Shown here one piece after another: positions 16,658-24,824 of a stretch of DNA of 64,000 bases. Location of the stretch: the NCBI RefSeq assembly GCF_002831565.1, contig NZ_CP025096.1:7059014-7123013 (forward strand), read 5' to 3'. Position numbers and translations under genes: made by a program. Numbering within the stretch: the first letter of the stretch is position 1; each line of letters starts with the position of its first letter. The stretch is from Spirosoma pollinicola (GTDB lineage Bacteria; Bacteroidota; Bacteroidia; Cytophagales; Spirosomataceae). The notes under the pieces were generated by a model. The model saw only the letters and a list, made by a program, of their open reading frames with translations. It had not been told where the DNA came from and made no database searches.

Positions 16658-18289
16658 ATGTCATTCGGATTTTTCAACGTGCCAACACCGGTAAACGAAC
16701 CGGTAAAAGAATACCGTCCTGGTTCGCCGGAACGTGAAGTCATCAAAAAAGCTTTAGCTGAATTTCGTTCTCAGGAAACGGATATTCCAATGTATATAGG
16801 GGGAGAAGAAGTACGCACTGATCGTAAACTCCGTGTTGCGCCCCCACACGATCATCAGCACACATTAGGGTATTTCTATGAAGGCGATGCAACGCACGTT
16901 GAAAAAGCGATACAGTCAGCATTAGAAGCGAAAGAATCTTGGGCCAACTTATCCTGGCAGCATCGAGCAAGTGTGTTTCTGAAAGCCGCCGATCTGCTTG
17001 CTGGCCCGTATCGTGCTCAAATCAATGCGGCTACAATGCTTGGACAATCGAAAAATGTGTATCAGGCAGAAATTGATTCCGCTTGCGAACTGATCGACTT
17101 TCTTCGATTCAACGTTCATTACGCGACAGATATATACAAACAGCAACCCAGTTCATCGCCAGGAGTGTGGAACCGGTTGGAATACAGACCACTCGAAGGG
17201 TTCATATTTGCACTAACGCCCTTCAATTTTACGGCGATAGCCGGTAATTTGCCAACATCTGCCGCCTTAATGGGAAACACAATTGTTTGGAAACCGGCGT
17301 ACTCACAAGTCCTTTCGGCTAAAGTGATCATGGACGTGCTTCGGGCAGCAGGACTTCCATCTGGCGTGATCAACTTGATTTATGTAGATGGACCCGTTGC
17401 GGGAGAGGTAATTTTCAATCATCCTGATTTTGCCGGAATACATTTTACGGGTAGTACGGGTGTGTTTCAAAAAATCTGGGGTACAATTGGCGCAAACATT
17501 CACAAATACAAAACGTATCCACGTATAGTAGGGGAGACGGGCGGGAAAGATTTTGTTATGGTTCACGTGTCGGCAAACGTCGATGAAGTGGCAACAGGAT
17601 TGGTACGGGGCGCCTTTGAATACCAGGGCCAAAAATGCTCAGCAGCCTCAAGAGCTTATATCCCTACTATACTTTGGCCAGCCGTAGAAGCTAAGATAAA
17701 ACAGTTCTTAAGCGAAATAAAAATGGGCGTGACCGAAGACTTTTCCAACTTCGTCAACGCTGTTATCGATGAACGTGCTTTCAAGAAAATTACTGCCTAC
17801 ATCGACGAAGCCAAAAAAAGTGAAGGCGTGGAGGTAGTAGCAGGTGGAAATTATGACGGGTCAAGAGGCTATTTTATCGAACCTACAGTATTAAAAGTAA
17901 ATGACCCGAAATACCGTACAATGTGTGAAGAGATCTTTGGACCCGTCTTATCGATACATGTTTATGAGCCCTCGGAATTTGAAAATGTGCTTCAAATCTT
18001 GAATACTACTTCGCCATACGCACTAACAGGATCCATATTCGCGAAGGATAGATATGTAATTGAACAGGTAACAAAGACCCTTCAAAATGCCGCTGGTAAC
18101 TTTTATATCAATGATAAACCAACAGGGGCCGTAGTTGGACAACAACCATTTGGTGGCGCGAGGGCGTCAGGAACAAACGATAAAGCTGGATCAGCTCTGA
18201 ACTTATATCGTTGGGTATCAGCACGTACTGTTAAGGAAACCTTTGTTCCACCAAAATCATACGAATATCCGTTTCTTCAGGAAGAATAA
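16658..18289 (+). CDS. pruA: L-glutamate gamma-semialdehyde dehydrogenase (1-pyrroline-5-carboxylate dehydrogenase)
   Basis: A 543-residue aldehyde dehydrogenase that makes glutamate from the proline-degradation intermediate, using NAD. The catalytic cysteine is in GQKCSAASRAY (about residue 327) and the general-base glutamate in VGETGGKDF (about 293). The N-terminal GFFNVPTPVNEPV and the C-terminal block GAVVGQQPFGGARASGTNDK are typical of stand-alone P5C dehydrogenase. No proline dehydrogenase domain is fused or adjacent. An rRNA promoter region begins directly after it, with no clear terminator between. Confidence 0.95.
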   Translation: MSFGFFNVPTPVNEPVKEYRPGSPEREVIKKALAEFRSQETDIPMYIGGEEVRTDRKLRVAPPHDHQHTLGYFYEGDATHVEKAIQSALEAKESWANLSWQHRASVFLKAADLLAGPYRAQINAATMLGQSKNVYQAEIDSACELIDFLRFNVHYATDIYKQQPSSSPGVWNRLEYRPLEGFIFALTPFNFTAIAGNLPTSAALMGNTIVWKPAYSQVLSAKVIMDVLRAAGLPSGVINLIYVDGPVAGEVIFNHPDFAGIHFTGSTGVFQKIWGTIGANIHKYKTYPRIVGETGGKDFVMVHVSANVDEVATGLVRGAFEYQGQKCSAASRAYIPTILWPAVEAKIKQFLSEIKMGVTEDFSNFVNAVIDERAFKKITAYIDEAKKSEGVEVVAGGNYDGSRGYFIEPTVLKVNDPKYRTMCEEIFGPVLSIHVYEPSEFENVLQILNTTSPYALTGSIFAKDRYVIEQVTKTLQNAAGNFYINDKPTGAVVGQQPFGGARASGTNDKAGSALNLYRWVSARTVKETFVPPKSYEYPFLQEE

Positions 18290-18315
18290 TATTTCAAAAA
18301 AGTTTTAAAGAATGC

Positions 18316-18346
18316 TTGCGTAAAGGAAATTAAACACCTAATTTTG
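18316..18346 (+). promoter_or_regulatory. rRNA promoter P1 (plus-strand operon)
   Basis: TTG (18316-18318), a 20-base spacer and TAATTTTG (18339-18346) match the Bacteroidota promoter consensus. The bases just after it, CACTCCCAAA, are the same as in the other four rRNA promoters of this window. Confidence 0.8.
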
Positions 18347-18455
18347 CACTCCCAAACGACGAAAGAGTAAGCGGATTTAAAATCTAATTGCTTTTTAGTC
18401 AACGAGTTACAAATGGGAATTTTAAAAGTTGATGAAAAATAATTTCAACTTTTAC

Positions 18456-18486
18456 TTGACAAGAAAGAAAGAGTGTTGTACCTTTG
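18456..18486 (+). promoter_or_regulatory. rRNA promoter P2 (plus-strand operon)
   Basis: TTG (18456-18458), a 20-base spacer and TACCTTTG (18479-18486), followed by CACTCCCAAA. The 40 bases upstream are very AT-rich, like an UP element. The -7 boxes of P1 and P2 are 140 bases apart. Confidence 0.88.
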
Positions 18487-18628
18487 CACTCCCAAATATA
18501 AGTAAGGCCAACAACGGTTGGCCTCAATCTCGAAAGAGAGACAGTTCTTTGACGTATTGACATCAATAGGTTAGCACTATTTAAGGCTATAAACATCGTG
18601 ACTACTTCAGTGGTCACACAATTATTTA
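18487..18628 (+). promoter_or_regulatory. 16S rRNA leader with hairpin and boxA-like site
   Basis: The leader has a hairpin GGCCAAC/GTTGGCC (18506-18523) and the boxA-like GTTCTTTGAC (18544-18553), also present in the opposite-strand leader at 19019-19028. A short GTGAC/GTCAC inverted repeat near its end may form part of the 16S processing stem. BoxA-like sites in rRNA leaders recruit NusB-type antitermination factors; that role is inferred. Confidence 0.7.
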
Positions 18629-18913
<285 letters not shown>

Positions 18914-18925
18914 CTAGCTAGCTAG
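18914..18925. other. Six-frame stop linker, probable artificial contig join
   Basis: CTAGCTAGCTAG is a perfect palindrome giving a TAG stop in all six frames. It occurs once in the window, exactly at the point where 16S sequence breaks off on one side and an opposite-strand rRNA leader ends on the other. Such linkers are put between contigs when draft sequences are concatenated. Adjacency across this point is therefore unreliable. Confidence 0.8.
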
Positions 18926-19107
18926 TCGTAAATAATTGTGTCACGCCAGTGGCGTGACTGTCTTGTTCAACCGACGACCGAAGTCGTGAAGTTGAGTTGT
19001 TTATTGTGCTGACCGTTTGTCAAAGAACTTGGCGCCTGACCCGTTGGTCGAAGCGTTGTTGAGGTGTCGTTTAAACCAGTTAAACTGTGTCTCGTTGTTT
19101 GGGAGTG
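18926..19107 (-). promoter_or_regulatory. Leader of a second rRNA operon (minus strand), cut at the 16S start
   Basis: Read on the minus strand, this ends with ACACAATTATTTACGA (18941 down to 18926), the same 16 bases that precede 16S at 18616-18631 on the plus strand. It also holds the boxA-like GTTCTTTGAC (19028-19019), a hairpin with a UUCG-type tetraloop (18974-18987) and a GTCACGCC/GGCGTGAC stem (18940-18958). Its other sequence differs from the plus-strand leader, so it belongs to a different rRNA operon copy. The 16S that should follow is missing. Confidence 0.85.
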
Positions 19108-19137
19108 CAAAGGTACACTTTATTTCCCGATTGTCAA
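19108..19137 (-). promoter_or_regulatory. rRNA promoter P3 (minus-strand operon, nearest the leader)
   Basis: On the minus strand: TTG (19137-19135), a 19-base spacer, TACCTTTG (19115-19108), then CACTCCCAAA. The upstream sequence is AT-rich. Confidence 0.85.
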
Positions 19138-19246
19138 GTAAAGTTGAAGTTATTTTTAAAACTTACTTTTTCAACTTTTCCTGTCAACTGATTGATAACC
19201 AAAGCGTTGAACTTGTTTTCTCAATCATTCCCGATATTTGGGAGTG

Positions 19247-19277
19247 CAAAGGTACGAGACGTTCGTTAGTTTGTCAA
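19247..19277 (-). promoter_or_regulatory. rRNA promoter P2 (minus-strand operon)
   Basis: On the minus strand: TTG (19277-19275), a 20-base spacer, TACCTTTG (19254-19247), then CACTCCCAAA. It lies 139 bases upstream of P3. Confidence 0.85.
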
Positions 19278-19387
19278 GTAAATCTGAAAATAAATTTTGA
19301 CATTGATTCTCAGCGAGTTGCACTTAATGAGCTGATAGTCAATGACTTGCGTCGTTGTTGTCAACTCATTCCCGATGTTTGGGAGTG

Positions 19388-19418
19388 CAAAGGTAGGTTC
19401 ATTTTTGCCTTCTGTCAA
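19388..19418 (-). promoter_or_regulatory. rRNA promoter P1 (minus-strand operon, distal)
   Basis: On the minus strand: TTG (19418-19416), a 20-base spacer, TACCTTTG (19395-19388), then CACTCCCAAA. It lies 141 bases upstream of P2 and just downstream of the tyrS terminator. Confidence 0.85.
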
Positions 19419-19435
19419 GACCTGTCTTGAAAATA

Positions 19436-19475
19436 ATTGGGGGACTGCCGAAGATCATTCGGTAATCCCCCCAAT
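19436..19475 (-). terminator. Terminator of tyrS
   Basis: A nearly perfect stem (ATTGGGGG and TGCCGAA with TTCGGTA and CCCCCCAAT) lies 28 bases after the tyrS stop and is followed on the minus strand by TTATTTT. It insulates tyrS from the rRNA promoters on the same strand. Confidence 0.8.
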
Positions 19476-19503
19476 CTCAATCACTTAACCAATGAAAGTT
19501 TTT

Positions 19504-20805
19504 CTAAACTTTTTTCAACAGATGATTTTTTTTACCTTTTGATATTAGCACATAACGCTCCTGGAGCCATTCTAAGTCAACTGAGGCCGCAGGATCGACT
19601 ACTTTGGTTTTATTTATGCTTACGGCATTTTGTGTAATAGCACGACGCGCTTCGCCTTTAGATGTATAAACTTCTCCCCTACTGGCTATTGATAACAGGT
19701 CCGTTATATCTTTACTATTAGCTAATTCGTCAGCCGAAATCTCCGTTTGAGGTACTCCTTCAAAGATAACATCAAACTCATCGGCCTGAATAGACCGTAA
19801 CGTTTCGAGCGTGGCTTTGCCAAAAAGTACTTCGGATGCTTTTACAGCCAGATCATAGCCAGCTTGAGAGTGTATCCGAATCGTTACTTCTTTGGCAATA
19901 GCTTTCTGTAAAATACGCAAATGGGGTGCTTCGGTATGCTGTCGTTCCAAGTCTTCAATTTCCTCTCTTGGCAACAAGGTAAATACACGTATCAGGCGCG
20001 GACAATCGGCATCAGTCGTGTTGAGCCAGAACTGGTAAAATTGATAAGGCGATGTTAAAGCAGGGTCAAGCCAAACGTTACCACTTTCTGATTTTCCAAA
20101 CTTGGTTCCATCTGCTTTGGTTACCAATGGTGTTGTCAGGGCAAAAGCCTGGTATTCTTCCCGCAGATTCGTCTGACCGCTTTCTTTGCGTCGTATTAAC
20201 TCAGTTCCGGTTGTGATATTCCCCCACTGATCGGAGCCACCCATTTGTAAGCGTACACTTTTGTTATTGTAGAGCCAGTAGAAATCATAGCCCTGTAATA
20301 ACTGGTAGGAGAACTCAGTGAAGGAAATGCCCGTTTCAAGCCGTTTCTTCACCGAATCTTTGGCCATCATATAATTGACACTAATGTGCTTGCCCGCTTC
20401 ACGCAGAAAACCCAGAAAGGAAATTTCCTTGAACCAGTCGTAGTTATTGACCATCTCGGCGGAGTTAACTCCACAATCGAAATCAAGAAATTTAGTTAGT
20501 TGCTGCCGGATGCCTTCCTGATTGCGCCGTAAGGTTTCTTCGGACAAAAATTCACGTTCAGAAGCTTTACCCGACGGGTCACCGATCATACCAGTGGCAC
20601 CACCAACCAGAGCAAATGGTTTGTGACCTGCCCGCTGTAGATGAACCAGCAGCATTACAGTTGCCAGATTACCAATATGGAGTGATGCCGCCGTAGGATC
20701 GAATCCGATATAGCCAGCGGTGATTTCTTTCTGTAGTTGTTCTTCGGTGCCGGGGGTCATGTCGTGCAACATACCACGCCAGCGGAGTTCTTCAATGAAA
20801 TTCAT
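19504..20805 (-). CDS. tyrS: Tyrosyl-tRNA synthetase
   Basis: A 433-residue class I aminoacyl-tRNA synthetase. The HIGH-type motif is HIGN (residues 43-46, within GFDPTAASLHIGNLA). The KMSKS-type motif is KFGKS (about residues 233-237). LQGYDFYWLYNNKSVRLQMG and GGSDQWGNI are the tyrosine and ATP-binding blocks of TyrRS. The C-terminal 70 residues form an S4 RNA-binding domain (GEARRAITQNAVSINKTKV). Length is standard. It runs away from queA on the same strand with an octamer repeat between them. Confidence 0.97.
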   Translation of the reverse strand: MNFIEELRWRGMLHDMTPGTEEQLQKEITAGYIGFDPTAASLHIGNLATVMLLVHLQRAGHKPFALVGGATGMIGDPSGKASEREFLSEETLRRNQEGIRQQLTKFLDFDCGVNSAEMVNNYDWFKEISFLGFLREAGKHISVNYMMAKDSVKKRLETGISFTEFSYQLLQGYDFYWLYNNKSVRLQMGGSDQWGNITTGTELIRRKESGQTNLREEYQAFALTTPLVTKADGTKFGKSESGNVWLDPALTSPYQFYQFWLNTTDADCPRLIRVFTLLPREEIEDLERQHTEAPHLRILQKAIAKEVTIRIHSQAGYDLAVKASEVLFGKATLETLRSIQADEFDVIFEGVPQTEISADELANSKDITDLLSIASRGEVYTSKGEARRAITQNAVSINKTKVVDPAASVDLEWLQERYVLISKGKKNHLLKKV

Positions 20806-20810
20806 ACATG

Positions 20811-20902
20811 TAAACGAATGAAAGAGTGAGAAAGTGAATGAGTGAAAGACCGCTCGGTTACGCTCTTTAGCTCTTTAGCTCTTTAGCTCTTTCACTCTTT
20901 GA
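20811..20902. repeat. Octamer repeat tract between queA and tyrS
   Basis: Five consecutive octamers of the CTCTTTNN type (20863-20902, three of them exact CTCTTTAG) preceded by the complementary purine-rich GAATGAAAGAGTGAGAAAG type (20815-20850). The two halves can pair as an imperfect hairpin. The same octamer family (YGAAAGAG or its complement) occurs at 22676-22707 and 55343-55418. Confidence 0.75.
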
Positions 20903-20907
20903 GTTTG

Positions 20908-20915
20908 CAAAATTA
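20908..20915 (-). promoter_or_regulatory. Promoter -7 element for tyrS
   Basis: On the minus strand TAATTTTG, followed by CAAAC, matches the -7 consensus. It lies about 100 bases upstream of the tyrS start. No TTG stands at the expected distance, so the -33 element is unclear. Confidence 0.45.
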
Positions 20916-20920
20916 ACGGT

Positions 20921-22150
20921 TTATGGCAAAAGCAGGGACGAATCGCCGTAACTCAGGAAACGATAATCTTTATCGAGTGCTTCCTTATATATACGCTTCC
21001 AATTATCGCCAATCAGGGTAGCAATGAGCAAAATCAATGTTGACCCCGGCTGGTGGAAATTAGTAACGATTCCTTTGCACATCCTGATTCGATAACCGGG
21101 TGTAATATAGATACCGGTATGCGCGACAACTGAGTCCTTATCAGCCATAATCAGGTAGTCCAGAACAGCACGTAGTGAATCGGCTATGCTCGGTTGCTGA
21201 TCTGTCGGAAGTTGATAGGCATAATGCTGATCGAGTTGAAATGGGTCTGCTTCGTTTCGTAGTAGCTTAGTTCCTATCCAGTATAAACTTTCCAACGCCC
21301 GCATAGATGTCGTACCAACCGCAATTATGGCGTCACTATGACTGAGTAAATGGTGTAGATTTTCTCGTGTGTAGACAACCTGTTCGGTATGCATCAGATG
21401 CTGCCGAACATCCTGGGCCTTGATCGGCTGAAAGGTTCCGGCTCCCACATGTAACGTTAGGTAGTCAAACTCAATATGACGTTCGGTAAGTCCGTCAAAT
21501 ATTGCCGGTGTGAAATGCAGTCCGGCAGTGGGCGCGGCCACGGCTCCCTCCGCTTTTGAATAAACAGTTTGATAGGTATCCCGATCTGAGTCTGTTACAT
21601 CACGTTTAAGATAGGGCGGCAACGGTATCTCACCCGCGTACTGAATCAATTGAGCAAACGTCAACTCGGCGGGTTGCCAGCTAAGCCGGACGGCCGACTG
21701 TTCATAGTCGTGCCATGAAGCCATAAGCGTAACGTCACCCGATGGCGTTGGAAAGGTTGTTATCAGGGTTTCGCCAAGTTTCCAGCGTTTGCGGTTTCCA
21801 ATCATGCCCTGCCAGATGGCCGAACCGGTTGCCTCCATCGCAGATGTGATTGGTGGTAATTCTCCGCTTTCCTTGTCTGGGTATGGATTTAATAAGAACA
21901 GCTCGATGATAGCGCCAGTTGTCTTTGTAAAATAAAGCCGTGCTGGTATAACCTTCGTGTTATTAAAGACCAGAAAGCTGTTTTGAGGCAGCAAACCGGG
22001 CAAATCCGAAAATTGTAGATGGCTAATCTGCCCATGCTGATAAACGAGTAGTTTCGATGCGTCGCGCTGGGCTAATGGAAAGCGAGCAATACGATCGTCG
22101 GGCAGTTCATACTGAAACTGACTCAACAACAACTCATTCATTTCAGTCAT
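20921..22150 (-). CDS. queA: S-adenosylmethionine:tRNA ribosyltransferase-isomerase
   Basis: About 410 residues; it transfers the ribosyl moiety of SAM to preQ1 in tRNA to make epoxyqueuosine. Family blocks are FQYELPDDRIARFPLAQRD at the N-terminus, PLPPYLKRDVTDSDRDTYQT, then AAPTAGLHFTP and LHVGAGTFQPIK. Near the end comes NFHQPGSTLILLIA, with LSYGDSSLLLP at the very end. Starts are possible at GTG 22156, ATG 22150 and ATG 22141; I prefer 22150. It overlaps or abuts the stop of the upstream membrane protein gene (22143), suggesting translational coupling. Confidence 0.95.
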   Translation of the reverse strand: MTEMNELLLSQFQYELPDDRIARFPLAQRDASKLLVYQHGQISHLQFSDLPGLLPQNSFLVFNNTKVIPARLYFTKTTGAIIELFLLNPYPDKESGELPPITSAMEATGSAIWQGMIGNRKRWKLGETLITTFPTPSGDVTLMASWHDYEQSAVRLSWQPAELTFAQLIQYAGEIPLPPYLKRDVTDSDRDTYQTVYSKAEGAVAAPTAGLHFTPAIFDGLTERHIEFDYLTLHVGAGTFQPIKAQDVRQHLMHTEQVVYTRENLHHLLSHSDAIIAVGTTSMRALESLYWIGTKLLRNEADPFQLDQHYAYQLPTDQQPSIADSLRAVLDYLIMADKDSVVAHTGIYITPGYRIRMCKGIVTNFHQPGSTLILLIATLIGDNWKRIYKEALDKDYRFLSYGDSSLLLP

Positions 22151-22652
22151 CGTCACTGGGTTTCATGGACAAACGGATTGGCAGGGATGCAACTACTGCA
22201 AGTAAAATAAAAATGCTGAGCGGCATCAGCCACGCATATTCAATAGGTCGAATTGGGCGGTCTGACCGGTTAAGGAACGAAAGAACGAGCAACCCCAGGG
22301 CCAATACAGTGATTATGGCCGAGTTAAGCAAGCTGAACCAATCCTTGAAAACAAGGTTCAACTTTGACCGACGAGCTTCCCAGGCTGCTTTGTTAGGGAC
22401 TGGTATCTGGGCTGTCGGAATCTTCATGAACAGACGGGCAATCAGGTTGATCATTGTATTACTGACCAGGAAAATACCAATCGCCAAATAAAAAATGACT
22501 TCGCGACTCATGGTTTGAACAGGGTGGTTCAACTCATCGAAACGCACAACAACCTGATCGGGATACGAAATGTAACTACTGAATAGAGCAAATAAGAATC
22601 CGGCGATGGAAACAATGCGCCATACCCGGATGAAAAAAGGACCTGCTTTCAT
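22143..22652 (-). CDS. Small integral membrane protein of unknown function
   Basis: A 169-residue protein with four likely transmembrane segments (about residues 8-27, 51-72, 103-124 and 137-157) and short charged loops. There is no signal peptide cleavage site. I do not recognise a family. It is first in a two-gene operon with queA and overlaps its start. Being upstream of a housekeeping tRNA gene says little about its role. Confidence 0.75.
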   Translation of the reverse strand: MKAGPFFIRVWRIVSIAGFLFALFSSYISYPDQVVVRFDELNHPVQTMSREVIFYLAIGIFLVSNTMINLIARLFMKIPTAQIPVPNKAAWEARRSKLNLVFKDWFSLLNSAIITVLALGLLVLSFLNRSDRPIRPIEYAWLMPLSIFILLAVVASLPIRLSMKPSDDD

Positions 22653-22675
22653 TTAAATGACCGGGTCGCCGGTAC

Positions 22676-22707
22676 GATGAATAAGTGAATGAGCGAATGA
22701 GCGAATT
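22676..22707. repeat. Octamer repeat tract
   Basis: Four tandem octamers of the TGAATGAG / CGAATGAG type, next to the start of the membrane protein gene at 22652. They belong to the same family as the tracts at 20811-20902 and 55343-55418. Confidence 0.65.
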
Positions 22708-22779
22708 CCATCGCTGGATAGCACTCTCTTCTAACAATCACTTTATGAAATTTACGTTTAGCTTTTTCAAATCAGGGCG

Positions 22780-22787
22780 CAAAGGTA
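22780..22787 (-). promoter_or_regulatory. Promoter -7 element for the membrane protein-queA operon
   Basis: On the minus strand TACCTTTG (then CGCC) matches TAnnTTTG. It would give a leader of about 120 bases that contains the octamer repeat. No clear TTG is at the -33 position. Confidence 0.45.
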
Positions 22788-22850
22788 AGGCCAGAACGGT
22801 GGAAATCCGTTAGCTTAGCCATTTGTTGAGCATTTTGGTTTAAGTATAGT

Positions 22851-23417
22851 ATGAAGATTTACACAAAAACAGGCGATAAAGGCCAAACCGCCTTAATTGG
22901 TGGGCGTCGAGTGAGTAAAAGCGATTTACGAATTGATGCCTATGGAACAGTCGACGAACTCAATTCGTGGATTGGTCTGGTACGTGATCAGCCAGTCAAT
23001 ATAGTTCGCCGGGAGTTATTGAAAGAAATTCAGGATCGACTATTTACAATTGGATCCGAACTGGCAACCGATCCGGAAAAGGCGCCGAAGCGTGTGATGC
23101 CCACTATCGCACCCGATGATATTATGCTTCTGGAACAGGCAATGGATACTATGGATGCTGAACTGCCCGAATTACGCGCGTTTGTATTGCCGGGTGGTCA
23201 TGAATCTGTTTCATTCTGTCACCTTGCCCGGACAGTTTGCCGCCGAGCTGAACGTAACATTATAACGCTCAATGAACAGGCCCTTACTTCGGTCGATACT
23301 GTTGATGAACTGGTTATGCAATACATCAACCGACTATCTGATTATCTATTTATGTTGAGCCGAAAAATGGCACAAGAATTGAACGCAGAAGAAGTAACCT
23401 GGAAACCAAGGACGTGA
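22851..23417 (+). CDS. Cob(I)alamin adenosyltransferase, PduO type
   Basis: A 188-residue trimeric-type ATP:cob(I)alamin adenosyltransferase. The N-terminal ATP-binding motif is YTKTGDKGQTALIGGRRVSK. Further blocks are DAYGTVDELNSWIGL and the C-terminal RRAERNIITLNEQ and YINRLSDYLFMLSRKMA. It makes adenosylcobalamin, for example for methylmalonyl-CoA mutase or ribonucleotide reductase. No other cobalamin genes are adjacent. It is divergent from the membrane protein-queA operon and followed at once by a large palindrome. Confidence 0.93.
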   Translation: MKIYTKTGDKGQTALIGGRRVSKSDLRIDAYGTVDELNSWIGLVRDQPVNIVRRELLKEIQDRLFTIGSELATDPEKAPKRVMPTIAPDDIMLLEQAMDTMDAELPELRAFVLPGGHESVSFCHLARTVCRRAERNIITLNEQALTSVDTVDELVMQYINRLSDYLFMLSRKMAQELNAEEVTWKPRT

Positions 23418-23482
23418 TTTTGAATGCAGCTAATCATATGCCATATCTTCAAGATATGGCATATGATTAGCTGCATTCAAAA
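23418..23482. terminator. 65-base perfect palindrome, probable terminator
   Basis: Two 32-base arms (23418-23449 and 23451-23482) are exact reverse complements around one central C. The right arm runs into AAAAAAA and the left arm begins TTTT. It starts the base after the adenosyltransferase stop codon. It should fold as a hairpin in RNA and possibly as a cruciform in DNA. It is unusually long for a simple terminator. Confidence 0.75.
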
Positions 23483-23523
23483 AAAAGTTGTCTTGACAAC
23501 TAAATTTACTCAATCTAATTTTT

Positions 23524-23531
23524 TAGCTTTG
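23524..23531 (+). promoter_or_regulatory. Promoter -7 element for ilvE
   Basis: TAGCTTTG matches TAnnTTTG and lies 47 bases before the ATG. The nearest TTG (23493-23495) is 28 bases upstream, further than usual. Confidence 0.4.
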
Positions 23532-23577
23532 CCACAGCCTGTTCACAAGCGGGCTAACTCATTAACCACAAGCTGTT

Positions 23578-24648
23578 ATGACGACGGACGTATTACAAAT
23601 TGAATTGCGAAAAGCGGAACGCTCACGCATTCAGGAGGTAGACTTCAATCACCTGCCTTTCGGCAAACATTTCTCGGACCACATGTTTGTGGCCGATTTT
23701 ATAGATGGTCAGTGGCAGAATCAAATGATTGTGCCGTTCGACAATTTCACACTAAGCCCTGCCCTGTCGTCGCTGCATTATGGCCAATCCATTTTTGAAG
23801 GCATGAAAGCGTTCAAAAATGAGGCTGGTGAGGTGTTCCTGTTTCGCCCTTATGCGAACTTTGAACGCATCAACGAATCTGCTCGACGTATGTGCATGGC
23901 TACGCTCCCAGAGGAAGTATTTATTGGTGGCCTGGAAGCACTTTTGCGCGTTGATGCTGATTGGGTACCCGGTACACCTGAGAGTTCGCTCTACGTTCGC
24001 CCGTATATGTTCGCTACAGACACGTATCTGGGTGTTGCTCCATCAAAAACGTACCGTTTCTGTATTTTCACCTGCCCCGTTGGTGCTTATTATTCGAACC
24101 CGCCGAAGCTGAAGGTTGAAACTGAATATATCCGTTCGGCACCGGGTGGTGTTGGTTATGCGAAATGTGCCGGTAACTATGGAGGCTCGTTATATCCAAC
24201 CTTGATGGCACAACAACAAGGCTACGACCAGTTGATCTGGACCGACGCCCGCGAGCACAAATACATTGAGGAATCGGGCACAATGAACATCATGTTCATG
24301 ATTGATGGTAAATTATTGACCCCGGCCACGTCTGACTCAATCCTGAAAGGTGTTACCCGCGACTCGATCATCAAAATTGCCCGCAGTTGGGGTATCGAAG
24401 TTGAAGAACGGCTGGTTTCTATTGATGAACTTATCAGTGCCATCGAATCAGGTCGGCTGACCGAAGCATTCGGCGCCGGAACAGCTGTTGGATCATCCCC
24501 ATACTCACTCATCGGGTATAATGGTAAAGATTATATGCTGCCCGAATTTGCACCCGAAGATTCATTCGCCGTCCGTATCAAAGAGTATCTCTCCGATCTT
24601 CGCACTGGCAAAGTAGCAGACACCTTTGGCTGGATGCATCAGGTGTAG
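23578..24648 (+). CDS. ilvE: Branched-chain amino acid aminotransferase
   Basis: A 356-residue fold-type IV PLP enzyme for the last step of leucine, isoleucine and valine synthesis. The PLP lysine is in GGVGYAKCAGNYGGS (about residue 196). Other marks are LHYGQSIFEGMKAF (near 62), the YIEESGTMNIMF block (near 230) and GTAVGSSP near 300. The length suits the long (BCAT type II) form. It is monocistronic between the palindrome at 23418-23482 and a terminator. Confidence 0.95.
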   Translation: MTTDVLQIELRKAERSRIQEVDFNHLPFGKHFSDHMFVADFIDGQWQNQMIVPFDNFTLSPALSSLHYGQSIFEGMKAFKNEAGEVFLFRPYANFERINESARRMCMATLPEEVFIGGLEALLRVDADWVPGTPESSLYVRPYMFATDTYLGVAPSKTYRFCIFTCPVGAYYSNPPKLKVETEYIRSAPGGVGYAKCAGNYGGSLYPTLMAQQQGYDQLIWTDAREHKYIEESGTMNIMFMIDGKLLTPATSDSILKGVTRDSIIKIARSWGIEVEERLVSIDELISAIESGRLTEAFGAGTAVGSSPYSLIGYNGKDYMLPEFAPEDSFAVRIKEYLSDLRTGKVADTFGWMHQV

Positions 24649-24670
24649 TAGTATGTATTCCTTTATATAG

Positions 24671-24700
24671 AAAGCCCCGACTATCTGATCGGGGCTTTTG
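24671..24700 (+). terminator. Terminator after ilvE
   Basis: AAAGCCCCGA (24671-24680) pairs with TCGGGGCTTT (24689-24698), loop of 8, then TTGAATTT. It begins 23 bases after the stop. Confidence 0.85.
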
Positions 24701-24824
24701 AATTTATAATGTACTTATTAAGGATAAAATTAAGCAAGATATTTATTGACATATTCTGTGATTATATTGTTTTAATACGTTATTTGGTGTGACTATCTTT
24801 ACTTTCACTTTCCACTCACGTGTT

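Noticed and set aside
19017..19430. A 137-codon plus-strand open frame in the rRNA region
   Set aside because: It is a shadow of the three minus-strand rRNA promoters; its repeated peptide WECKG comes from the repeated TTTGGGAGTGCAAAGG.
18926..19440. Idea that the repeated elements after the 16S fragment are a novel regulatory RNA array or a retron
   Set aside because: Each repeat is an rRNA-type promoter on the minus strand with standard spacing, followed by a recognisable rRNA leader.
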